A DNA stretch of 64,000 bases from positions 5,422,636 to 5,486,635 of the forward strand of contig OX422183.1 of assembly GCA_949130485.1 (NCBI GenBank), read 5' to 3'. How positions within the stretch are numbered: position 1 is the stretch's first letter; each line of letters opens with the position of its first letter. This stretch comes from Agelas oroides (lineage: Eukaryota > Porifera > Demospongiae > Agelasida > Agelasidae). Under the pieces are notes generated by a model, which saw only the letters and a program-made list of their open reading frames with translations, made no database searches and had not been told where the DNA came from. Positions 44,601-63,871 of the stretch are shown here, piece by piece. Made by a program: the position numbers and the translations under genes.

Positions 44601-46759
44601 TGTCCAGTCTGGACACCTACCAGCTAAGTGTAGACACCTAACTACTTGATAAACGACCTCTGGGCGTCCACATTGGCTGCGAGTGCTGGGCATACAACAA
44701 TGAACTGCACATTGGCATTGCTTACACGTTTACCCAAAGATAAAATCGAATCTTTGTTTAATTTAGAGTGTACTAGTCTAGTTACGGTACAGTCAAGCCA
44801 TGTGGCATTGAAAATGGCTACTCAAGCTGCTTTCGCATATGCTTCGGGACGCCCAGCTCCCTATTCCTGGAGCAACCCCTCCTTGTAAGTAATTACTACC
44901 ATATAGCGCTTAATTTTCAAGAGTCTAAATTTTTGCAAATACCAATTTTCAATATTTTGTTGAAACAATTTCACGAATTTGCTGCACGCGCACGCCGCAC
45001 ACGTAATATACTATGGGCGTGGCATACAAGCCTGGTTATCTAACATGCATTGTCACCCTGTTGTCGTCCACTCGAGCTCGCAACTGTCAGCACAACAATG
45101 CCTACTTCGAAGGTATCTCCTTGGAGAGAGTTCATGCGGATTCGGCAGCTTAGCTCCGGGATGTTGTGTCCATCGACGCTCTTGCAGTCAGAGCGTGAAA
45201 ACAGTGTGTCACATGTCAAAAAATTTCGTTGAAATATTTTCTCGAATGGTTGAAAATTCGTGAAATTAAAGACCCGCGAAAATTTAGCGCTATACGGTAA
45301 TGGCTTGAAATACAGAATCAGTAATGAATACATGTGCCTTGCTCTGCACATGGGGCAGCTTTCCCAGGCCTTCCCACCATCCAGTTGGAAGGCCTGGGAA
45401 TGAGAATACATGGGGTAGCTGTGCTCTCCCTGAAGGGAAGAAAGTAAGGCCCGGCTACAAATCTATCCTCCCTCCCTTGTCTCCTACCTTAGGGGCCTCC
45501 ACCACAGTGTACGTGGCCCCGGGGGGAACCTGGAAACCCTCAGTGAATAGCTTGAAGTGGTGGATGAGCGCCTCCATGGAATCCTGCAGAGAGACAAGGA
45601 CCAACAACTACATGTATCACTAAATACACTATGTTTAATTTCTAGAAGTCTTTTTGAAGCTATGGATACCTTGTATGATCCATATTTCCACTTATGTTGC
45701 AATTATATAAGCTAGCACTGGAAACTTGAGCCAAGGGTTCTTCCATCAATTCTCTTGGAGTTCATGGCCTTGGCCACACCCACTCATTAGCAAGCTTACA
45801 ATGGTTAGGGCTCTCCGACCAGCGAATGCTTCTCCTGAATGAAAGCTGCCAGAAATGGAGCCCCTAAAAAGGCAGAGCAGTTTCTATGCCCGTTTGTGCT
45901 GAAAAGGAGAGAAATGACCTAGCCAATGCTAACCAAGGTCTTTCTATAGCCAGCCAAGACAGCTGCCATGTGCATGGCATGTTGTGACTTCTCCTATCCC
46001 ACCCTTTTGCTCACACAAAACCTATCTTCAAAACAGATTGCACCAACTGACAACATGCAGCCCAAGTTGCATAACAAGTAAATCAGTCAGCCCACACTCC
46101 CACACTCCCACCTTCATCTCATCTCCCCCCTCCTGGGAGGCATTATCTTGGCGTCATCCACCCTTCACCCATCCCCACACTCCCACACTCCCACACTCTC
46201 ACCTTCATTCCCCCCTCCTGGGAGGCATTATATTGGCGTTGTCCACCCTTCACCCATCCCCTCACCCCACACTCCCACACTCTCACCTTCATCTCCTCCC
46301 TCCTGGGAGGCATTATCTTGGTGTCATCCACCCTTCACCCATCCCCTCTCCCCACACTCCCACACTCTCACCTTCATCTCCCCCCTCCCGGGAGGCATAA
46401 TCTTGACATTGTCCACCCTTCACCCATCCCCTTGTCTCACTCTCCCACACTCCCACACTCCCACTCTCCCACTCTCCCACACTCCCACACTCACACACTC
46501 TCACCTTCATCTCCCCCCTCCTGGGAGGCATAATCTTGGCATCGTCCACACGGACCTCTCCCTCGGGCATCTTGTTCAGACACTGGTGGATGATTCTCAG
46601 ACTTTGACGCATTTCCTCTACACGACACAGGTATCTGAGGTGTGTGTGAGAGGAGTTCATGGACGTTCACCCACACACATACACACACACACATGCACAC
46701 ACACACACACACATACACACACATACACACACACACATCATACGCATGCACACACCCAT

Positions 46760-46803
<44 letters not shown>

Positions 46804-49566
46804 ACACACACACATACACACACACACACACACATACACACATCATACGCATGCACACACCCATGCACGCACGCACACACACACACACACACACACACCT
46901 GTCATAACAATCCCCATGTCTTCCAATGGGTACATCAAAGTCGACTTGATCATAAGCATCATACGGCTGCACCTTTCTGAGGTCCCACTTGACCCCTGAC
47001 CCTCGCAGCATGACCCCCGAGAACCCGTAGTCCAGGGCTTCTTGCACCGTCACTATGCCAATGTCCACCAGACGTTGTTTCCAGATGCGGTTGTGTGTGA
47101 GCAGCTGTGTGTGTGTGTGTGTGTGTGTGTACATGGGAAGACGTGTGCAATGTGTAGCCTCGTTCCCCGTCACGTACATGGTGATGTAATGTAAAAAAGG
47201 TAGACAGATGGTGCCCAACTAGAAATATTTAGTCCAAGGACTTAAGACTGCAGTGTTCAAAAGGCAGTGTCAATACAGCTCGTTGTTCGGTGGACTGGAG
47301 GCTGATCAACGTAGAGTTTGTGTGTTACAACGATCGGGCACCTCATGTCTACCCACTGTCTACCTGACGTCATACATGTTCTCTTGTCTTTGTAGCTAGC
47401 ATAGATCGCAAGATTGGTAGCATGGATATACATATAAGCGTGACAACATGTGCTGTGGATCATGTGGTAAGAAACCCCAGGCCTTCTCCCTCTGTTTTTG
47501 CATACTGCAAGCGATTAAAAACTGGAGGCGGGAAGGACTGGGAACGAGGCTAGAGTATGAAGGTGTGTGAATATGTTGTTTGTGAAGGTAGGTGTGAGTG
47601 TGTGAGGGTACATTATATATAAGGATATGTGTGTGTGAGCATGCAAGGGTATGTGTAGATGACATATGATATAACATTTAGCCTTGTCGTGGCAGCCCTA
47701 GTGTGAACGTGTGAGGGTTTGTGTCTGTATGTGAGCATGCAAGGGTCTGTGTACAGTAAGTGTCAACAAACAATAGACCTTATGCAAGTGACGTCATTAC
47801 CTCGCGTAACTAAACGTGAAATGGATAGTGGGTGGGAAAGCCGGATACGACGCCGCCATTTTGAGTGGCAAAAATGACCGCGGTCTATTGAGTGTAAGTA
47901 CAGTGGAACAGTTTGTGAGCTCCTTTCTCACCAGCGCAGAAAGAGATTTTACATTACACCCAGAATGCACAAGGTCGCAACAGGACCGAATGCTCACCGA
48001 CTCACCGAAGTGAATCAGCTTACCTGCATGCATCATTTAAGCAGTGAGCTCACAAAGTGTTTCGCTGCACTTATGCTCCATAGACTGAGGTCTTCCTTGC
48101 CACTCAAAATGGCAGCGTAGTATCCGGATTTCCGTCCACTATCCATTTCACGTTTGGCTACGTGATGTATTGCATAAGGTCTATACGTATATTTTTGTCC
48201 CAAGGATGTTTTAAAACAATCTGCAATGGCCGACTTGCATGATGACATCACGTACAAGGGCTGGGGTAAAAGTTCGGCAGCTGGCCATAGAATATGTATG
48301 GGGAATTCCAAATGCGTGTTGAGAAGATCCATCAGTTTGCTACGCGGAAAGACTGATCGTCTCCATGCGCTAATATTTGCTACCCAAAGAGTTGGTGTAT
48401 TCATAAGTGAGTCCGATGGCTGTATTGCCGTACGGTGAGTGGCATTAATTGACTGGAAAGCCGCCAACGGTTCAGCTGATGATGTCTCCCATTGTACTAT
48501 TTCTGGAAAATGGCTAAGACCTCTGTCTTGAAACTGTTTGTAAGTCACCTTTTTGTCTATATTGTGTTTAATATTTCCGTTTTGTGCAATGGGGTGGGTG
48601 GGAAGGCATGAATAAGCGAGATATACAGCTGAATTTGTATGATTTACTAAGTTGCAGCTGCTGAGATGCTATTGTACTTCATGTGGGTATGCAGCTTTTT
48701 CTTGGAGAGAGTAACCAGAGAGTAGACTCTCTTCCCCTCCGTACACTTTCACAGGGCCAAAATTGATACTCTCCTTAGATGCTGACTAAGGCGACCATGA
48801 ACTGTGCTGTGTGCAGATCCAAGAGACAATCCTCGAAGAGCTCTTCTGTCCAAGAAAGAGCACAGCTGAACTTGCACAATCAGTGTCAAACCGTTGTTCT
48901 GTATGTACAATTTTAGTCTTACGTATATCTCTAAAATATGGCATGGCAAAGTGTGGCTGAATCATGGCTAAATCATGGGGAGTGCATGTATATGTGGGCG
49001 GGACAGCGGGTTCTGCACCTTCTACAGGATCTATTCAAGCAAGGTAAGTTATCTCTGACGCTGACTCTAACTTGAGGTAACTGCAAGGGCAGTTGTAACG
49101 ATTATAATTGGGACCCATGAACACCGTCCATAGCTTTGCATGCTAGCCGAAACGTCTGAAGCGCCTAGAAACTATTCAGAGGATAGAACATTCTGCTGTG
49201 GTCAATGCATGCAAAAAGAGCGTGAACAGCTAACTATTGATCACAAGTTATAACGGTGTTTATCAGGAGGACTACAAAATCCCCATACATTCTCTATGGC
49301 ACGCCGTTGAAGTTTTATCCCAGTCCCCGTACATGACGTCATCATGCAAGTCGGCCATTTGAGTGCCTTTAAAAAAAGTCTGTTAGTTACATGACCTCTG
49401 GCCCCTCCCTCACCTCTTCCACTTCGTCTATCCTGGTGGAGAACTGCTGAATAAAGTGATAAATGTCGTCTAAGATCCCCAGAGGAAGGTCCTGGGCCAC
49501 GCCCCCAGGTCGTATGTATGCCGCATGCATTCTTGCACCTGACACACGCTCATAAAACTCCAACAT
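41689..49566 (-). CDS. NDUFS2: NADH dehydrogenase [ubiquinone] iron-sulfur protein 2 (complex I 49-kDa), 3' half only
   Basis: Seven exons, all with GT/AG borders and matching phases: 49566-49414 ([18 protein letters not shown]...), 47104-46899 ([11 protein letters not shown]..., [20 protein letters not shown]), 46634-46505 ([15 protein letters not shown]...), 45583-45488 ([19 protein letters not shown]), 44271-44188 ([18 protein letters not shown]), 42929-42872 ([17 protein letters not shown]), 41726-41689 ([11 protein letters not shown], stop). Together they give 254 residues, the C-terminal part of a protein usually about 460 long. It is the NuoD-type core subunit of mitochondrial complex I, lining the ubiquinone pocket. 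Conservation with vertebrates is very high. The exons coding for the first ~200 residues, including the ubiquinone-binding His region, are not found upstream in the window. Introns carry MITEs and microsatellites. Confidence 0.95.
41823..42763. mobile_element. 941-bp MITE in the last NDUFS2 intron, TTAA-flanked
   Basis: Ends GGTAGGACAACCTT(G/A)AATCAC and inverse, flanked on both sides by TTAA (41819-41822, 42764-42767). TTAA targets point to the piggyBac or Kolobok superfamilies; the ends do not begin CCC, so Kolobok-like is a guess. No gene inside. Confidence 0.7.
43204..43689. mobile_element. 486-bp pogo/Tigger-like MITE
   Basis: CAGTGGAACCC...GGGTTCCACTG ends flanked by TA (43202-43203, 43690-43691), typical of Tc1/mariner-pogo elements. 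It lies in an NDUFS2 intron. Confidence 0.8.
43751..44143. mobile_element. 393-bp hAT-like MITE
   Basis: Ends CAGTGGCGTAGCCAG and CTGGCTACGCCACTG with an exact 8-bp TSD CAGCCAGG (43743-43750, 44144-44151). End motif and TSD length match the hAT superfamily. It is 36 bp from NDUFS2 exon 44188-44271, right after its splice donor. Confidence 0.88.
44453..44500. repeat. Solo MITE end (ACCGTATAG family)
   Basis: ACCGTATAGTGCTAAATTTTC matches the ends of the element at 44898-45298. No second end is close. Confidence 0.5.
44898..45298. mobile_element. ~400-bp MITE with ACC(A/G)TATAGCGC ends
   Basis: Left ACCATATAGCGCTTAATTTTC and right GAAAATTTAGCGCTATACGGT are inverted copies. The TSD is unclear. 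It lies in the NDUFS2 intron between exons 45488-45583 and 44188-44271. Confidence 0.7.
46105..46504 (-). repeat. Minisatellite made from an NDUFS2 exon end plus its splice donor (4 copies)
   Basis: Directly downstream of exon 46634-46505, four diverged copies (near 46110, 46200, 46284, 46370; step about 85-130 bp) repeat the exon's last ~45 nt and the donor. On the minus strand each reads close to GTGGACGA.GCCAAGAT, ATGCCTCCCAGGAGG, GAG ATGAAG, then GTGAGAGTG or GTGGGAGTG. The intron start is therefore a series of decoy donors. The intron frame stays open for about 60 codons after the true donor. Confidence 0.88.
46679..46898. repeat. (CA)n microsatellite filling an NDUFS2 intron
   Basis: Nearly the entire intron between exons 46634 and 46899 is (CA)n with ATG.CACAC interruptions, in two near-identical blocks. 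The donor of exon 47104-46899 is the first GT of the (GT)n on the transcribed strand. Confidence 0.93.
47776..48181. mobile_element. 406-bp TA-flanked MITE
   Basis: Ends GACCTTATGCAA and inverse, with TA on both sides. Inverted arms exceed 130 bp (AACGTGAAATGGATAGTGG...). It lies in the first NDUFS2 intron of the window. The minus-strand open frame 48033-48548 crosses its border and is not taken as a gene. Confidence 0.75.
48210..49381. mobile_element. ~1.2-kb inverted-repeat element
   Basis: The left arm (48226-48315) contains ATGGCCGACTTGCATGATGA, and the right arm (about 49268-49355) has the inverse ending GTCATCATGCAAGTCGGCC. Outer limits and TSD are not resolved. A 70-codon open frame starts in the left arm (48226-48438), protein not recognised. 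Confidence 0.6.
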
Positions 49567-49584
49567 CTAAGATGAAAGTGTGTG

Positions 49585-49805
49585 TGAGGAGGGGGGGGGG
49601 GTAGAAGAGGGAAGAAGAGAAGAGCGGGATAAGAAGAAAAAGAAAGGGAGGAGGGAGAAAGAGAAGGGAGAAGGGGAGGAGAAAGAAGAGCATTGGAGAA
49701 GGAGAAGGTAAAGGAAAAAAGAAAAGAGAGGGGGGGAGCAAGGAAAAAGAAAAGGGAGGAGAAGGGAGGAGTGAGGAAGGGAGAAGAGAAGAGGAGAGGA
49801 AGTGG
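49585..49805. repeat. Purine-rich tract (GGGA/AGAAGA)
   Basis: Plus strand almost pure A/G, just upstream of NDUFS2 exon 49566-49414, so the transcript reads C/U here, a long polypyrimidine run before the acceptor. Confidence 0.85.
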
Positions 49806-50516
49806 GGCTGAATGGTGGTTGGTATCACGCATGTTAAAGACTAGAATCAAGGGCTTATTGAGAGGGCATGCAACTCACATACCATAGTAATGTATAAGGC
49901 AAATTTAAATGCGGCTGCCGGCTGTCGGGTATACTATTTTTCAGGTATATGTACACTGTAATACATGAAAATAATACCCAGGCTCCCCATGCAGAGAAAC
50001 GGGGAGAGAGCCTGGAAGGTTTGATTACGTGCTCCATGATGTAGCTAGCTCGTGAACGGTAAAACAGCCAATCCGTCAGTCCCAGCAACACCCAGAACTC
50101 CAACATTTCAAGTCAGAGTATGTGGGCAATAATTTGATTATCAAAACCATGCACAAAACCATGCATACTATATATGTCACGGGGTATGTGATCATATTTT
50201 CCAGGCTCTCTCCCTAATTCTTTGAGGAGGAGCCTGGGTACGAGGCTAAGAAATAACACATGATATACAGTGTGTATCAGTGCAGGAAGCCGCTCTACAC
50301 AAGCTAGACGTCTTAGATGGAAACATGGAGAAAGCATGATGGACTTGGAGAGTGTTTTTACGCCATCCAAGTGTAGCAGTATTAACAATTACCTGTCCAC
50401 CTTATATGCCACGGGCATTGCTCACGAGGTAAGTACTTTACCATAGGTAACAGCCTCCCGATTTGCTGACCAAAGATAAGAAGGCAGCAGCAAGTGCTAG
50501 CAGTGGGTTTACACTA

Positions 50517-50899
50517 TAGACCGTGTGCCTAAATGGGTGTGGTTACAAGTTGCAGTGACGTCACGGTCTGTGGCGTCAGTATTCTGATGACGTAATGAGG
50601 GCAAAAAATGGCTCTGTGAATGGCAAGTTTATACAGTGACGAGGTTGTGAGCTGGCTGCTGAACGTTACCATGAGCCGCATCTAAAATCGCTGCAGTATG
50701 ACATACATCGCTATTTGCCTATAACATACGTGAGCCATTAAGCGATCCAGCTGTCAATATTGCTGGTAGGGAGCCAACAAGGGGTCCATGTGTACATTAC
50801 TGCTATTGTACTACTCTACAATATGGCTGTGAGTATGCAGAAAAATCGTACACTTTCGAGTATAATATATGGACCACGCCTACACAGGCACACGGTCTA
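50517..50899. mobile_element. 383-bp TA-flanked MITE
   Basis: TAGACCGTGTGCCT and inverse AGGCACACGGTCTA, flanked by TA (50515-50516, 50900-50901). Tc1/mariner-like by target. No coding. Confidence 0.72.
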
Positions 50900-51517
50900 T
50901 ACTGGGAGTCCCTAATTTACAGATGTCTTCATACTCCGGACATGCAGCAGTGTATGTAAATCATGGAGTTATTCGTATAGCTGTATAGAGGCTAGTGTTT
51001 GGGAACATTTGTCATAGATAATAGTGAAGTCCACAACTCAGGAACAGGGGGGGTCTACTGTATTCTATTTCTGAACTGAAACGAGAGTTGAGGAGGAAAG
51101 TGCAGTGGAATCAACTTGCTCAGGGAAGTAAATTATGTTTTATGCCATGACAGATAGCTAACTTGCAGATTTTTGGGTGCCAAGGTTTATGCTACTAATG
51201 TAATTAACAGCTACAATTACTGCTTGCATGTCTTTGTAAAAGACTAGATGCAATCCCACAAGTGAGTGGGAGGAGCATTTTTAGTGCAAGTTGGTATCAG
51301 CCCACCAGCCCAGTCCACTAGTCCACTAGTTATTATAGGCTCTTCCATACTGCAAGTGACGGAAAGCTGGGGGGGGACTGGGAACGAGGCTAGGCAGCCC
51401 CTCGGTAATGGAAATTTATCTGGCAGACATTTATTTCAGTCCCATTTAAATAACGAACTTCCTCAGCAGCAGCTACTCCTTGACTCTGTATAATGAGGCT
51501 TTAAACAGTTCAACTGT

Positions 51518-51623
51518 TAGTCTCGGAACCAGAACCTTGCATGCGGAGGAGGAAGAGGGTCTGGTTCCAAGACTAACAGTTGAACCCTCCTCCTCCGCGT
51601 GCGAGGGTCTGGTTCCGAGACTA
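51518..51623. mobile_element. 106-bp MITE, TAGTCTCGG variant
   Basis: TAGTCTCGGAACCAGAACC and GGTCTGGTTCCGAGACTA ends, 9-bp TSD TTCAACTGT / TTTAACTGT (one mismatch; 51509-51517, 51624-51632). The centre has inverted GGAGGAGG / CCTCCTCC. Confidence 0.75.
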
Positions 51624-52840
51624 TTTAACTGTATGCAAACAATGCCCAATAACCTCCAACCTCTACCTCCCTCATAAGATCATCAGCCATGGTTCATACC
51701 ATGCAGAAAAACGGGGGAAGAGCCTGGGTACGAGGCTAGTTGGGTTTAATGACTGAAATAGTACGTGACCACTATTACCCACAGCACTAGCCTCTAGTTA
51801 ACTTTGTACAACAGAAACACAGCTGCATGCTCAACAGCCTAAGTGCGCGTTGCCATGCCTACTGTAAATAATACCATATTGTCCCCTGCAAATGCCCATC
51901 CACCAATTTTGACAGTTTTGTGGTTTGGCAAGGTTCTCCGTGTAACTGCCCACCATGAGAAATTGTACGGCAACTGTAAGTCTGTTTCACAGTTCGTACG
52001 CATTGTCGCTGAGCTAATGTACATAGCGTTCTTGGCTTACAGCAAGAATTTCATGTACTGAAAGTGACAAATGCTACGAAGGCTTAGGAACAAGGTTACG
52101 GGTGGGTCAATTTTCTAGCTTCCTTCATCGCTGGACTGCTTCCTTCACTTGGACTGCTCTCATTTGGCTGGACAAAGTGATGGTGGGGGTAACTTTGGAT
52201 GGGGGGTGGGTGCTCTTGTACAGGGACAGTTGAACCATTCAAGCACTTCCTCCGTGTAACCCGCCCATCCCCAATTTTTGGTGCTTGAGCTGTGAGTGCC
52301 CGTGGGCGCTTGCCTGGGATAATATGGTACCAGACACTACCACACAGCGGGTGTGATAGTGTTTGCTCTAGGAAGGTTTCCACTGTATGTCCCAAAAGTG
52401 GAAGAGGCCTGAGAACGACCCTAGACAACAGTCACATGACTCTTCAGCTCACAAGCAGTGGGTTTCGTTATTTGGTTTGTGGTCAATATAATACAGTGGA
52501 AGTTAGAGCAACTCAAAACGGGGAAGCTAAAAACCTGGAAACACTTACATGCACCATGTAGATGACATCAATATACAGAAACACAGCTATACATGTTCAG
52601 TAGGCCAAGTGACGCCTGCATTGCCATGCCTACTATCAGAAGCCTCTGAAATACAGACACTTTCACACAGCAGGTCTGATGGTGTTTCCTCAAGGAAGGT
52701 TTCACTATATAGTCCCAAAACTCACCCCTTGTACTAAGCTATGGTGTCATGTGACTAGTGTACAGTCTCATTCCCATACCTTCTCCGTGAATTGTTCTTC
52801 GGTTTGTATTACACAATGATGAAGAGTGATGAAAAACGTG

Positions 52841-53088
52841 CACATAGAGCGCATAAGAATGGGCGGATCGAGGAAGAGCGTGTAACTCCAATAGAAGCCC
52901 ATAGTCTGGTCAGTTATTGAACCATACTAAAATAGAACACCCGGTCACGTGCTTAGCAATAACGGCTTATTATGTCTAGTCTACACGCAGCTGTGCAGTA
53001 CATGTTACTGTTTTTAGTACTGGCGATAATTTTCCTACATGTTTCAAATTTACAGAGTTACACACTCCTACTCAAGCCACCCCTTCTT
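52841..53088. mobile_element. ~245-bp MITE, AAGAGCGTGTAACTCC family, copy 1
   Basis: Inverted ends around AGAGCGCATAAGAA.GGGCGG and GAGGAAGAGCGTGTAACTCC. The centre contains GAACACCCGGTCACGTGCTT. The right end is diverged. Related copies lie at 53284-53523 and 57611-57869. Confidence 0.7.
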
Positions 53089-53283
53089 GATACATCAATA
53101 GAAACGCAGCTACATGCTGGATAGCCCAAATGTATGTTGCCATGCCTACCGGAAATGATACCACAAGCCCTGAAATGCAGACACTTCCACACAGCAGGCC
53201 AGACGGTGTTTCCTGCAAGAGAGGTTTCACTCCCTGTACACTGTGTCATCAGTCTAGAGGTCTTCTTTTGCTCTTTGGTTTAT

Positions 53284-53523
53284 ACAAGAGCACATAAAAA
53301 TAGGCGGCTAGAGGAAGAGCGTGTAACTCCAATAGAAGCCCCTAGTCCAGTCAAAATTATTGAACTGTACTAAAAATGGAACACCCGGCACGTGCTTCAA
53401 CATGTCTATGCACAGCTGTGCATATGTGTTACTATTTTTAGTACTGGCGGTAAATTCCGACCGGTTTGGAATTTTACGTAGTTACACGCTCTTCCTCTAG
53501 CCGCCCGTTCTTATGCGCTCTTG
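53284..53523. mobile_element. ~240-bp MITE, AAGAGCGTGTAACTCC family, copy 2
   Basis: Left CAAGAGCACATAAAAATAGG and right CCGCCCGTTCTTATGCGCTC, with the same centre as copy 1. Flanking CGGTTTGT / TTTATAATACACGGAAG suggests it inserted into another MITE of the type seen at 63519-63618. Confidence 0.72.
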
Positions 53524-53626
53524 TTTATAATACACGGAAGAGGAAGAGCAGCGAAAAGCCTGGGAACACTTGCACGTAATCATGTGAATGATAAACTTTC
53601 TGTGGCTTCTCAGTTGGCTCCTGCAT

Positions 53627-53803
53627 AAATGAAGAGGAAGGTTATCTGTTACCAACTTGAGCTCGGGAAATAACTTGCCGACATTTCGACTGAATGCTCC
53701 AGTTGTCATCTTTCGCCCTGATGACGACTGGAGAATTCAGTCGAAACGTCGGCAAGTTATTTTCCGAGCTCAAGTTGGTAACAGATAACCTTCCTCTTCA
53801 TGT
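53627..53803. repeat. ~176-bp long palindrome
   Basis: ATGAAGAGGAAGGTTATCTG...CAGATAACCTTCCTCTTCAT: arms of about 80 nt pair almost completely around a short loop near 53712. The inner part TCAGTCGAAACGTCGGCAAG with TGATGACGACTGGAG is a widely seen animal repeat motif. Confidence 0.9.
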
Positions 53804-54093
53804 GAATGATGTCAGGCGGATGTGAAGTGGATGCAGCTGCCCAACAATGTGCTAGACTTGGGTGCTCCAACACTAGTCAGACCTTGGGACGTTCATGCAA
53901 TCAAGAGTTCTCAGCCGAGAGCTCTCAGCTTGATTGTTAAGAAATTCACTCTCAGGTTTAGTGTGCACAAATTTGTCACTTGGCAACACTCCTCCTATGC
54001 CCATCTTGCATCCACCAGACGTCATTCACGTGATACACGTAAGTGGTTTCAGGCCGTCCCTATTTTTATTTTTTCACTGTTCCTCAGAGCTAT

Positions 54094-54254
54094 TCCGAAG
54101 TACTTTTTAAAGCTCTAACCCTATTGGTCAATATATTACCCAACTATATGCGCATATGTGCCATTGCCCTAACAACACCCTACTAACCCAACCCTAATAA
54201 ACCCTAACCCAACCAATCAGATTACAGCTTTGAAATGCACTTGGTAATGTAGGT
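54094..54254. mobile_element. MITE with CCCTAA motifs, copy 2
   Basis: Same organisation as 11675-11824: CTATTGGTCAATA, GCGCATATG, AACCCTAATAAACCCTAACC, then CCAATCAGATTACAGC. The telomere-like runs are internal to both copies. Confidence 0.72.
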
Positions 54255-54848
54255 TCTTCCACTTCTGTGTATTATTGTGAACACAAAAAAAAAACAGAAA
54301 TGACGTCACTTCGATGGTATTTGCCTTGGATTCTCAAAGTTATGAAATACAATTACCTTTATGCTAAGATATTTCGGCCATTGAAAAATCCTGTGTCACC
54401 TAGGTCAAATTCGTTGATAGCAAATGTTTGGCCCCGTGTAGTCGCCGTGGGTTGGCTCTCAGCCTTAGCGCTTGCAATGTACAGTGCAGGTACTTCAATG
54501 ATTACTGCTTCCAGCTGTACTATCACGCTTGAATAAGTCCCATCAGGCTTGTGGTGAAACACTGAAATAGTATAGTAGGTAGGTACGAGCATTCTTGTGG
54601 CTTTTTTAACCCGGATCTTTTCTTTCTACATGTACTTGGGGGGTAATATATTGCTCTTCCGCTTCTACATATTATTGTGAACACAAACCGAAAGTAAAAA
54701 CAGGCCCTAAAATGACATAACTTCAATGGTATTTGCCTTAGACAGGTTCTACTGTATGCCTTCCACAACTTGCTCCTTGTAAGCCAAGATGTCACATGAC
54801 TCCCTCATGACTTTTTTCTCTCTTCATGTGTCCATTGTCTGTACGCAC

Positions 54849-63451
<8,603 letters not shown>

Positions 63452-63518
63452 CTGCAAGTGAGCACGCATAGAGTAAATCATCAAGTTCTTATCTTTAATT
63501 CTTGAGGCATTCTTGCAG

Positions 63519-63618
63519 CCTCGTTCCCAGGCCTCCCACGTTTTTTGTTCTTCGGTTTGTGTTCAGCTTCCGTGTATTATACTGAACGCAAACCAAAGAA
63601 CAAAAAAGAGAAGGCTAG
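63519..63618. mobile_element. 100-bp MITE, TTTGTTCTTCGGTTTGTG variant
   Basis: GCAGCCTCGTTCCCAGGCC...GAAGGCTAGC, with inner arms TTTTTTGTTCTTCGGTTTG / CAAACCAAAGAACAAAAAA. Immediately upstream of COPS2 exon 63451-63398. Confidence 0.7.
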
Positions 63619-63871
63619 CATTCTTGCAAAGGGTTGAGAAGGAATTTACAAGAAATGGACAGTGATATATGCATACAATGTACTCTGAGTAGTGTAACCA
63701 TAGCTACAGTTCAAGAGGTTAACGCTTTGGTACATGTACACAACACCAGGTTGGGTCAAAGTCCATTCCCTAGTCTCATACCCAGACTACTGTTGTGAAG
63801 TATGCAGTTTGGGAATAAGACTATTCATACCCTACTCTCTTTACCTCTTCTCTCTCATGCATGCACGCATG

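Larger units (their letters stand above)
49806..54848. other. Interval between NDUFS2 and COPS2 with no recognisable exons
   Basis: Expected here are the 5' exons of NDUFS2 and the last exon of COPS2, both minus strand. I looked for conserved stretches (NFGPQHPAAHG, GLLHRGTEKL, FGEITRLLNH, RYTALDKWT) and saw none. The interval contains MITEs (50517-50899, 51518-51623, 52841-53088, 53284-53523, 54094-54254), a long palindrome (53627-53803) and partial MITE ends (51260-51340, 51340-51393, 51700-51740). Confidence 0.6.

Noticed and set aside
46105..46504. Extra NDUFS2 exons
   Set aside because: The copies contain only the exon's 3' end plus donor, with no acceptor and with stops or changes between units. 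They are a minisatellite, not alternative exons.
48033..48548. 171-residue minus-strand frame
   Set aside because: It crosses the borders of two different inverted-repeat elements and shows no motif.
50060..50106. Possible extra NDUFS2 exon on the minus strand beginning MLEF
   Set aside because: Only the first four codons match. The rest (WVLLGLTDW...) is unlike NDUFS2.
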